Below the pieces are notes generated by a model. It worked only from the letters and a program-made list of their open reading frames with translations. It ran no database searches and was not told the DNA's origin. This document shows positions 9,309 through 16,294 of a stretch of 64,000 nt of DNA, in pieces. Location of the stretch: NCBI RefSeq assembly GCF_042854845.1, contig NZ_AP031498.1, forward strand, positions 1,426,001 through 1,490,000, given 5' to 3'. A program made the position numbers and the translations under genes. Each line of letters starts with the position of its first letter. Positions within the stretch are counted from its first letter, which is position 1. The stretch comes from Maricurvus nonylphenolicus. GTDB lineage: Bacteria > Pseudomonadota > Gammaproteobacteria > Pseudomonadales > Cellvibrionaceae.

Positions 9309-9367
9309 TTGAGGGTGATGTGGGCAATACTGTTGTTGATTTCTAATGACAGATGTTCGTAGCTCAT
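9309..9367 (-). pseudogene. 5' fragment of the crotonase gene at 19384-20163
   Basis: These bases match 20104-20163 almost exactly, including the start codon (complement of CAT at 9365-9367) and the ribosome site just beyond. The rest of the gene is missing. It lies in the same order relative to tetR as the intact copy, but the tetR 3' part between them is deleted. Confidence 0.85.
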
Positions 9368-9375
9368 GATGGGCT

Positions 9376-9653
9376 CCAAACAGGGTGGCGGCAAAGAACA
9401 GGCGAATCGCTATAGCCGGATTAGTTTCCTTGCGCACCTTGGCAAGAATCGTGTAGGTACGATCAGAAAATAGATGCAGAGCTTCGATAAAAAGCTGGCG
9501 CTTATCACCGAAGGCGGCATAAAGGCTGCTACGACTGATTTCCATTGAAGTCAGGAGTTGCCGCAATGAGGTGGCAGTATAACCTTGTCGCCAGAACAGG
9601 TGCATGGCCGCTTGCAGGGCTTTTTGTCGGTCGAATTCTTTTGGGCGGGCCAT
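9376..9653 (-). pseudogene. TetR-family regulator, 3'-truncated copy
   Basis: Residues 1-92 are nearly identical to the intact TetR at 20251-20832, including the helix-turn-helix (TATSLRQLLTSMEISRSSLY). The ligand-binding half is lost through a deletion joining GGGCTCC (upstream of the crotonase start) to AAACAGGG inside tetR. The frame continues 29 unrelated residues to a stop at 9288. Start codon and operator are intact, so a short DNA-binding protein could still be made, but it would lack the dimerisation domain. Confidence 0.85.
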
Positions 9654-9697
9654 GCTATCTCACTAATTATCAAGTTATGGACTAGTCGAGCTCTATT

Positions 9698-9726
9698 TGA
9701 TTGGTCGACCAAGTTAGGGTAGAGTG
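9698..9726 (+). promoter_or_regulatory. promoter with embedded TTGGTCGACCAA operator (site A)
   Basis: The -35 TTGATT is followed after 17 bp by TAGAGT. The palindrome TTGGTCGACCAA (9701-9712) overlaps the -35 element and the spacer. The promoter points to the thiolase operon at 9850; the truncated tetR diverges on the other side. Essentially the same sequence lies at 20905-20933. Confidence 0.75.
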
Positions 9727-9849
9727 TGGCACATACGGTGGTTATTAATGATCTTTGGTTATCATTTTTACTTTTAATGACAGATGACAGATGAGAGATT
9801 TAAGACAGAACCGTAATAATTCTCTCAATAACTACAGAAGAGACAAAAG

Positions 9850-11058
9850 ATGACTAATCACGTTTATATCTACGACGCCGTACGTACTCCCCGTAGTAAG
9901 GGTAAGAAAGACGGCAGCTTGCACGAAGTTAAGCCTATCGATCTGGGCGCTGGTCTGTTTAAAGGCCTGCAGTCTCGCCATGATCTGGAAACTTCCTACG
10001 TTGATGATGTGGTGATGGGCTGTGTAACGCCGATAGGTGAGCAGGGTTCCAATATTGCCAAAATGATTGTTCAAAATGCTGACTGGGATGAGTCTGTAGC
10101 CGGTGTTCAGCTGGACCGTTTCTGCGCCTCTGGTCTGGAAGCCGTAAACATGGCTGCTCAGAAGATTGCTTCTGGCTGGGAAGACCTGGTTGTTGCCGGT
10201 GGTGTTGAGTGTATGTCTCGTGTACCTATGGGCTCCAACGGTGGTGCTATGGGTAGCGATGCTGCTTTCTCACTGAAGACTGGCTTCGTACCTCAGGGTA
10301 TTGGCGCCGATGTGATCGCTAGTCTGGACGGCTACAGCCGTGAAGACGTGGATGCCTTTGCCATGGAATCCCAAAAGCGTGCCGCCCATGCCCGTGATAA
10401 CGGTTACTTTGATAAGTCAGTCTTACCAGTGCTGGACAAGAATGGCCTGACCATTCTGGAAAAAGACGACTTCATCAAGCCAAACACCACCATGGAAGGC
10501 CTGGGTAACCTGAAAGCCTCTTTCGAAATGATGGGCAGCTTCGGTTTTGACGATATCATTCTGAAGAAATACAACACCCTGGAAAAAGTGAACCACGTGC
10601 ATACCCCAGGTAACTCCTCCGGTATTGTTGATGGCGCCTCTGCGGTACTGATCGGTAGTGAGAAAGCCGGTAAAGATCTGGACCTGACGCCACGTGGTCG
10701 TATTGTGTCTACTGCGGTTCTGGCTAACTGCCCAATCATCATGTTGACCGGCCCTGGTCCTGCTGCCAAGAAAGCCCTGGATAAAGCTGGCCTGAAAGCC
10801 TCCGACATTGATTTGTGGGAAATTAACGAAGCCTTCGCTTCTGTTGCCATGCGTTACATGAAAGACCTGGATATCAGCCACGAAGTCACCAACGTTAACG
10901 GTGGTGCGATTGCCATGGGTCACCCACTGGGTGCCACCGGTGCCATGCTGGTTAGCATCATGCTGGACGAGCTGGAGCGTCGCGGTCTGAAGCGCGCCAT
11001 GCTGTCACTGTGTGTGGGCGGTGGTATGGGTATTTCTACCATTATTGAGCGCGTGTAA
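9850..11058 (+). CDS. acetyl-CoA C-acyltransferase (thiolase)
   Basis: A thiolase of 402 residues with all catalytic elements: nucleophile Cys92 in DRFCASGLEAV, His358 in GGAIAMGHPLGATG, and Cys388 in CVGGGMG. It cleaves a 3-ketoacyl-CoA with CoA and releases acetyl- or propionyl-CoA, the last step of each beta-oxidation round. It heads an operon with the FadJ-like protein and an acyl-CoA dehydrogenase, driven by the operator-bearing promoter at 9698. The start has an AGAAGAG ribosome site. Remnants of the gene occur at 20978-21098 (residues about 90-128) and 23674-23743 (residues 1-23), which shows that this locus was duplicated more than once. Confidence 0.93.
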   Translation: MTNHVYIYDAVRTPRSKGKKDGSLHEVKPIDLGAGLFKGLQSRHDLETSYVDDVVMGCVTPIGEQGSNIAKMIVQNADWDESVAGVQLDRFCASGLEAVNMAAQKIASGWEDLVVAGGVECMSRVPMGSNGGAMGSDAAFSLKTGFVPQGIGADVIASLDGYSREDVDAFAMESQKRAAHARDNGYFDKSVLPVLDKNGLTILEKDDFIKPNTTMEGLGNLKASFEMMGSFGFDDIILKKYNTLEKVNHVHTPGNSSGIVDGASAVLIGSEKAGKDLDLTPRGRIVSTAVLANCPIIMLTGPGPAAKKALDKAGLKASDIDLWEINEAFASVAMRYMKDLDISHEVTNVNGGAIAMGHPLGATGAMLVSIMLDELERRGLKRAMLSLCVGGGMGISTIIERV

Positions 11059-11084
11059 TACGAAATTACTCCCGAAAAGTTAAT

Positions 11085-11195
11085 GTCATTCCTGCGTAGG
11101 CAGGAATCCAGCGGCTTTAGGTGTTTAAGTCACTGGATACCCAAGGCACTTGCGGTGCTCGCGGGGCAGGCTCTCCCCGCCTGCGCGGGGATGAC
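11085..11195. repeat. MITE-like intergenic repeat, copy 1
   Basis: It begins GTCATTCCTGCGTAGGCAGG and ends with CCTGCGCGGGGATGAC, with the shared internal GCGGGGCAGGCTC segment. Three relatives lie at 13402, 14693 and 16132, all between genes of this region. The hairpins at both ends could form in the mRNA between thiolase and fadJ. Confidence 0.75.
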
Positions 11196-11239
11196 GGGAA
11201 GATGAGTGTAATCATCAACTGAATTTTAGGAAAAGAATC

Positions 11240-13384
11240 ATGAGCGGATTTAATTACGAAAAAGATGCAGACGGTATTGTAACTGTCACTATGGACATGG
11301 CCGGCCCGGTTAACTCTATGAACACCGAGTTCGATCGACTGTGGATCGAGATGGTTGATAATCTGGAAAAAGAAGACGGCCTGACCGGTGTTGTAATCGC
11401 CTCTGCCAAGAAAACCTTCTTTGCCGGGGGCGACCTGGTCGGCTTGCTGGCAGAGCAGCCAGAAGATAGTGAAGCGTTTTTCAACCGTCTTGAAGACATG
11501 AAAACCGTCATGCGTCGTCTGGAAAAACTGCCTGTACCGGTTGTATCTGCTATTAATGGTGCGGCACTGGGCGGTGGTTTCGAAATCTGCCTGTCGACCA
11601 ACTACCGTATCGCTTACAACCACAAGTCCGTACAAATCGGCCTGCCAGAAGTAAGCCTGGGTCTGTTGCCGGGCGGTGGTGGTGTTGTGCGCATGGTAAA
11701 CCTGCTGGGTCTGCAAAACGCGCTGCCATTCTTGCTTGAAGGTAAGAAAGTGGTTCCAGCTAAAGCCCTCAAGGCTGGCATGATTCACGAAACAGTTGAG
11801 ACTATTGAAGAGCTGGTACCACGCGCTAAAGCTTATATCCTGGAGCAAAAAGGTAACGAAGCGGCTGCTGTTCAGCCTTGGGATGTTAAAGGCTTTAAGA
11901 TTCCTGGCGGTAACGTTAGCTCTCCAAAACTGGCTCAAGTTATTAGCGGTGCTCCAGCGATGCTGGCTAAAAAGACCCGTGGTCTGTTGCCTGCACCTGA
12001 GCAAATTCTGGATTGTGCCATTGAAGCAGCACGTCTGAACTTCGAAACGGCAATGACGATCGAAAGTCGCGGCCTGACAAATCTGGTGGTTACTCCAGAA
12101 GCCAAGAACATAATCAGTACCCTCTTCTTCCAGATGAATAAAGTTAACGGTGGTGCTTCCCGTCCGAAAGATGTTGAACCCCAGCTGACCAAGAAAGTTG
12201 GTATTTTGGGTGCCGGCATGATGGGCCAGGGGATTGCTTACTCTTCTGCCATGGTCGGTATCGAAGTTGTCCTGAAAGACATCTCCGTTGAAGCCGCGGA
12301 GAAGGGTAAAGCTTACACAGAGAAACTGCTGGCTAAGCGTGTTTCTAAAGGTCGTATGACCGAAGAGAAGAAATCTGACATTCTGGCGCTGATCAAACCA
12401 ACGGCCGACGATGCTGATCTGCAAGGTTGTGACCTGATCATTGAAGCCGTGTTCGAAAATATCGAGCTGAAAAACAAGATCACTGCCAGCACTGAGAAGT
12501 ACTTGGCTGAAGGCGGTGTTTGGGGTTCTAACACCTCCACCCTGCCTATCACCCAGTTGGCAGAAGCTTCTGAGAAACCAGAGAACTTTATCGGCATTCA
12601 CTTCTTCTCGCCTGTAGACAAGATGCCCCTGGTAGAAATTATCTGTGGTGAAAAGACCAGTGATGTGGCCCTGGCCAAAGCGTTCGATTACACCCGACAA
12701 ATCAAGAAGACCCCAATCGTTGTTAACGATTCTCTGGGCTTCTACACCTCGCGTACTTTCGGCACCTTTATGGATGAAGGTGTTCGCATCCTGCAAGACG
12801 GTGCTCACCCTGTTCGTATCGACAACCTGGGTAAAGCGGTTGGCATGCCAGTAGGGCCTCTGTCTGTACAGGATGAAGTGAGTATTGAGCTGACTCGCAA
12901 AGCGGCAGAAACCCAAAAAGAAATGGGCGTTTACGGTAAATTCGGTGATACATCCGCTCAGGATGAAATTATCGACTTTATGATTACTCAGAACAGTCGC
13001 GGTGGTCGCCACCACGGTGGTGGTTTCTACGAGTACTCTGACGGTGGCAAGACCATTTGGCAGCCATTGGTAGAGAAATACTTCAATGCCGATTACGACA
13101 TCAGCGATGAAGATGTCAAAGATCGTATCCTGTTCCGTCAGGTTATCGAAACCCTGAAGTGTCTGGAAACCAATGTTCTGCGCAGCGTAGCTGACGGCAA
13201 CATCGGTTCCATCATGGGTATCGGTGCGCCTGTATGGACCGGTGGTTTCATCCAGTTCGTTAATACCTATGGCTTAGAGAAATTCCAAGCACGTTGTGGT
13301 GAATTGGCAGCCAAATACGGTGAGCGTTTTGAGTGTCCAGCCATCGTTGCTGGTAAAATCGCTGCTGGCGAAACTTTCCAATAA
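11240..13384 (+). CDS. fadJ: multifunctional enoyl-CoA hydratase / 3-hydroxyacyl-CoA dehydrogenase (FadJ/FadB type)
   Basis: The 714-residue fusion has an N-terminal crotonase domain (about 1-190) with both catalytic glutamates present (Glu115 in GGGFEIC, Glu137 in GLPEVSLG), then a 3-hydroxyacyl-CoA dehydrogenase with Rossmann motif ILGAGMMGQGI near residue 320 and the catalytic His454 in GIHFFSPVDKMP, and two C-terminal helical domains. It hydrates trans-2-enoyl-CoA and oxidises the 3-hydroxyacyl-CoA with NAD+. It lies between thiolase and acyl-CoA dehydrogenase, giving a complete beta-oxidation spiral in one operon. Ribosome site AGGAAAAG. The name follows domain order; FadB and FadJ cannot be separated here. 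The long antisense frame over this gene is a shadow. Confidence 0.93.
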   Translation: MSGFNYEKDADGIVTVTMDMAGPVNSMNTEFDRLWIEMVDNLEKEDGLTGVVIASAKKTFFAGGDLVGLLAEQPEDSEAFFNRLEDMKTVMRRLEKLPVPVVSAINGAALGGGFEICLSTNYRIAYNHKSVQIGLPEVSLGLLPGGGGVVRMVNLLGLQNALPFLLEGKKVVPAKALKAGMIHETVETIEELVPRAKAYILEQKGNEAAAVQPWDVKGFKIPGGNVSSPKLAQVISGAPAMLAKKTRGLLPAPEQILDCAIEAARLNFETAMTIESRGLTNLVVTPEAKNIISTLFFQMNKVNGGASRPKDVEPQLTKKVGILGAGMMGQGIAYSSAMVGIEVVLKDISVEAAEKGKAYTEKLLAKRVSKGRMTEEKKSDILALIKPTADDADLQGCDLIIEAVFENIELKNKITASTEKYLAEGGVWGSNTSTLPITQLAEASEKPENFIGIHFFSPVDKMPLVEIICGEKTSDVALAKAFDYTRQIKKTPIVVNDSLGFYTSRTFGTFMDEGVRILQDGAHPVRIDNLGKAVGMPVGPLSVQDEVSIELTRKAAETQKEMGVYGKFGDTSAQDEIIDFMITQNSRGGRHHGGGFYEYSDGGKTIWQPLVEKYFNADYDISDEDVKDRILFRQVIETLKCLETNVLRSVADGNIGSIMGIGAPVWTGGFIQFVNTYGLEKFQARCGELAAKYGERFECPAIVAGKIAAGETFQ

Positions 13385-13401
13385 TTAATTTCTCATTAAA
13401 C

Positions 13402-13500
13402 GTCATCCTCACGAAAACGGGGATCCATCTACTGAATATGGATTCCCGTTTTAGGCCTGCCCCGCGAGCTGCGCGAGTGCTTTGGGTACACGGGAATGAC
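13402..13500. repeat. MITE-like intergenic repeat, copy 2
   Basis: Flanked by GTCATCCTCACGAAAACGGG and CACGGGAATGAC, with GGCCTGCCCCGCGAG inside. It is in the opposite orientation to copy 1 and directly precedes the ribosome site of the next gene. Confidence 0.75.
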
Positions 13501-13520
13501 GAGGGGAAGGGAGTGTGATA

Positions 13521-14681
13521 ATGCGTAATTTTACTGAAGAACAAAATATGTTTCGGGGTGCTTATCGAAAGTTTCTTGAAACTGAAATTGCTCCAAATAT
13601 TGAGAAGTGGCGTGAGCAAAACATCGTAGACCGCGAAGCTTTCGAAAAAGCCGGTGAGCAGGGCTTCCTGATGATCTGGCCGGATGAGCAGTACGGTGGT
13701 CTGGGTGATCGTGATTTCCGCTACGAGCAAATCATTATCGAAGAAACTAACCGTGCCGGTGCTTGCGAGTGGTATGCAACTTTGCACAGCCGCTTGGTTG
13801 GCCCTTATATTGACAACTTCGGTAATGATGAACAAAAGCAGCGTTGGTTGCCTGACTGTGTATCCGGTAAAAAAATCCTGGCTATCGCCATGACTGAAGC
13901 GGATGCCGGTAGTAACCTGGCGGGTATGCGCTCTACCATTAAAGAAGAAGGCGACCACTACGTTCTTAATGGTTCCAAAACCTATATTTCCAACGGTATT
14001 AATGCCGACCTGGTGGTTGTGGCCGCTAAATCAGATCCGGATAACAACCCGCACGCCCTGACCCTGTGTGTAGTTGAACGTGGTATGGAAGGTTTTGAGC
14101 GCGGTCGTAACCTCGACAAGATGGGTTTGAAAGCGCAGGATACGGCGGAGTTGTTCTTCAATAACGTTATCATTCCTAAAGAAAATATCTTGGGCGAGCC
14201 TGGTCATGGTTTCTTCTACCTGATGCAAGGCTTGGCTGAGGAACGTTTGCTTGCTGCTACAAGCTACATCGCCAACGCCCGTCGTGCGTTTAACTTGACT
14301 CGTGATTTTGTCATGGAACGTAAGGTGTTTGGTAAGCCTTTGTCCGATATGCAAAATACGCAGTTCAGAATGGCTGAAATGGATGCCGAGATTGAAGTGC
14401 TTGAAATCTTTGTTGATGCCCTGGTTGCGCGACATAACGAAGGCAAGCTAACCAGTAATATGGCGGCTAAAGCCAAGCTGCAAACCTCCGAGATTGAGTG
14501 GAAGATGCTGGATCTGGGTGTGCAGCTGCATGGTGGTGCGGGTTATATGAAAGAGTACCCCATCTGTGGCATGTTCACCGATGCACGTGTCAATCGCATT
14601 TATGCGGGTTCTTCCGAGATTATGAAGCTGATTATCAGCCGTGACATTTTCTCAGAAAACTACACCAGCAAATTAGATTAA
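13521..14681 (+). CDS. acyl-CoA dehydrogenase
   Basis: Full-length enzyme of 386 residues starting MRNFTEEQNMFR; ATG 13521 is preferred over GTG 13515 because GAAGGGAG lies 7 bp before it. It has the FAD loop MTEADAGSNLAGM, ERKVFGKPL, LHGGAGYMKEYP and the terminal IYAGSSEIMKLIISRDI. It makes the trans-2-enoyl-CoA for the FadJ-like protein encoded upstream. The GSSEI end, with Ala-Gly before SS, again points to a branched or bulky substrate class rather than a medium-chain enzyme. It is the last intact gene of the 9.85-14.7 kb operon. Confidence 0.92.
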   Translation: MRNFTEEQNMFRGAYRKFLETEIAPNIEKWREQNIVDREAFEKAGEQGFLMIWPDEQYGGLGDRDFRYEQIIIEETNRAGACEWYATLHSRLVGPYIDNFGNDEQKQRWLPDCVSGKKILAIAMTEADAGSNLAGMRSTIKEEGDHYVLNGSKTYISNGINADLVVVAAKSDPDNNPHALTLCVVERGMEGFERGRNLDKMGLKAQDTAELFFNNVIIPKENILGEPGHGFFYLMQGLAEERLLAATSYIANARRAFNLTRDFVMERKVFGKPLSDMQNTQFRMAEMDAEIEVLEIFVDALVARHNEGKLTSNMAAKAKLQTSEIEWKMLDLGVQLHGGAGYMKEYPICGMFTDARVNRIYAGSSEIMKLIISRDIFSENYTSKLD

Positions 14682-14692
14682 AAAAATTAGCA

Positions 14693-14758
14693 CATCATAC
14701 CCGCTTACCCAAAGCTCTCGCGTTACTCGCGGGGCAGGCTCAAGGCGGGTATCCAGTG
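14693..14758. repeat. MITE-like intergenic repeat, partial copy 3
   Basis: About 65 bp with the family's TACCCAAAGC...CGCGGGGCAGGCTC core and a GGTATCCAGTG end; one arm is missing. Confidence 0.6.
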
Positions 14759-14784
14759 TCTTTTGAAATAAAGAGTATTTAACA

Positions 14785-14856
14785 ATGGATGTTTCAGGAA
14801 AGGTTGCCGTTGTTAGCGGTGGTGTTTCTGAGTACTTACCTAATCAAATTACTTAA
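14785..14856 (+). pseudogene. SDR gene 5' stub
   Basis: The frame begins MDVSGKVAVVSGG, matching the first 13 residues of the SDRs at 6820 and 24991, then leaves the family and stops at 14854. Upstream is the conserved TTTAACA leader. The catalytic core is gone. Confidence 0.8.
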
Positions 14857-14871
14857 CCCAAGGTGAAGGCT

Positions 14872-15072
14872 ATGGGACCTCTAGCAGGAATCAAAATTAT
14901 TGAAATTAATGGCGATATGCAGCCTGCACCTGTTCCACGCTTTAGCCGTACCGAGTGTGCTGTACCTGCTGCCCCTTCTGCTGAAGGTGCGGATACCAAA
15001 GCAGTATTGGCCGATTGGGGTTTTGATGACAGCGCCATTGAAGCACTGGATCAAGCCGGTATTTTGACCTGA
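14872..15072 (+). pseudogene. CaiB/BaiF CoA-transferase, in-frame internally deleted remnant
   Basis: A 66-codon frame with a good ribosome site (AAGGTGAAGG). Its first 13 residues (MGPLAGIKIIEIN) match the N-terminus of class III CoA-transferases, and residues 16-66 (MQPAPVPRFSRTECAVPAAP onward) match their last 50 residues, as in the intact gene at 27164-28324. About 310 central residues with the catalytic Asp and CoA site are missing, so the product cannot be an active enzyme. The order SDR stub then CoA-transferase mirrors the order of the intact genes at 25-28 kb. Confidence 0.85.
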
Positions 15073-15210
15073 TAAAAACATATCTGGATTTAAGACATTA
15101 GAGGTCTGCGTTAGACAGCCCCTGAAAGTCAGAACCAAGCAACAGATCCGAGAATGGTAGGGTAGAGAGACGGTACAGTAACATAAACGAAAAAAGCGAG
15201 AGTACTCAAC

Positions 15211-15993
15211 ATGAGTGAATTTGAAACGATTACCTACGCGGTTGAAAACCGCGTAGCGACCATTACATTAAATCGCCCTAAGGCCATGAACGCAGTTAGT
15301 CAGAAAATGCGTCATGAATTAAAGGCGGCTGTAGACGCGTCTGAGGCGAACGACGATGTGCGCGTTGTTGTACTGCGTGCAGAAGGTAAAGGTTTTACCT
15401 CCGGTGCTGATCTAACCGAAGGCCTGACAGGCTTTGAAACCACTGAAGATCAAATCATCGAAGAATACAAGCCGGTAATCATGGGCATTGCTGAATCCAG
15501 CAAGCCATACATTGCTTCGATTCACGGAGCTTGCGCTGGCGTTGGTGCTGGTATTGCGCTGAGCTGTGACCTGGCCATTATGGCCGAAGGTTCATTCTTG
15601 TATGTACCTTTTGCCGGGTTGTCATTGGTTCCCGATGGTGGCATGAGTCATTACCTGGTGGAAGCCATGGGTTACAAGCGCGCTTACCAGGCTTTCCTTG
15701 AAGCTGGCAGAATTCAGGCGGATGAATGCTTGCAGTACGGCATTGTCAACAAGGTGGTAGAGGCTGATAAACTGGTCGAGTCAACGCAAGCTTGGGCTGA
15801 AACCCTGGCACAAGGAGCACCTCTGGCACAAAAAATTGGTAAGCAGATTATGCGAGAAGTTCATACCTCTACCTTTGAGGAAACTTTGAGAAAAGAAGCG
15901 AAGCTGCAGACTACTTGTGCTACCAGTCAGGATCACCAGAATGCTGTGATGGCTTTCTTTGAGAAGAGAAAAACGGTCTTTCTAGGTAAATAG
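15211..15993 (+). CDS. enoyl-CoA hydratase/isomerase (PaaG-like)
   Basis: A crotonase of 260 residues: TLNRPKAMNAVS, FTSGADLTEG, IHGACAGVGAGIALSCDLA, and VPDGGMSHYLVEAMG. The first catalytic Glu is replaced in the AGVGAG stretch and the second site has the PDGG aspartate, the pattern of PaaG-type 2,3-/3,4-enoyl-CoA isomerases, so double-bond movement is more likely than hydration. The ribosome site (GCGAGAG) is modest. It lies downstream of two gene remnants and may be read from its own promoter. A fragment of its close copy is at 31239-31418. Confidence 0.88.
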   Translation: MSEFETITYAVENRVATITLNRPKAMNAVSQKMRHELKAAVDASEANDDVRVVVLRAEGKGFTSGADLTEGLTGFETTEDQIIEEYKPVIMGIAESSKPYIASIHGACAGVGAGIALSCDLAIMAEGSFLYVPFAGLSLVPDGGMSHYLVEAMGYKRAYQAFLEAGRIQADECLQYGIVNKVVEADKLVESTQAWAETLAQGAPLAQKIGKQIMREVHTSTFEETLRKEAKLQTTCATSQDHQNAVMAFFEKRKTVFLGK

Positions 15994-16131
15994 CGTCGAT
16001 AAATAAAGCGATAAGTAAAGTCGGTAAGTAATTCTGAACTCCTTATCTGCTATTTGGCAGTCATAAATCCCAAACAATAAAAAACGCCCCGGATGGGGAA
16101 TGCTGTTCATTTCAGGGTAGCCCCCTACAAA

Positions 16132-16241
16132 GTCATACCCACAGCACTCGCTACGCTCATGGGGCAGGCTCTCCCCGCGAAAGCGGGGATCCATTTTGAA
16201 AAGTACTCGGAATATTGGATTCCCGTTTTCACGGGAATGAC
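16132..16241. repeat. MITE-like intergenic repeat, copy 4
   Basis: About 110 bp bounded by GTCATACCC and CACGGGAATGAC, with GGGGCAGGCTCTCCCCGC and GCGGGGATCCA inside. It lies between convergent genes. Confidence 0.75.
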
Positions 16242-16294
16242 GGATTGATTTAAGTGAGCTGCATTGCCTTGATGGGGCGCTTTTTTGAGAGATG

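Noticed and set aside
9177..9362. 61-codon open frame
   Set aside because: Its 3' part is the antisense of a crotonase stub and its 5' part has no similarity or start signal.
11117..13015. Long - strand open frame (632 codons) opposite fadJ
   Set aside because: It mirrors the codon pattern of the fadJ-like gene, has no recognisable domain and no ribosome site; it is a shadow of that gene. The same applies to the 289- and 317-codon frames opposite the duplicated acyl-CoA dehydrogenases.
16076..16100. Intrinsic terminator on the - strand after the FadH-like gene
   Set aside because: A T-run follows CCCC-ATC-CGGGG, but the stem is only about four base pairs and lies 200 bp from the gene end.
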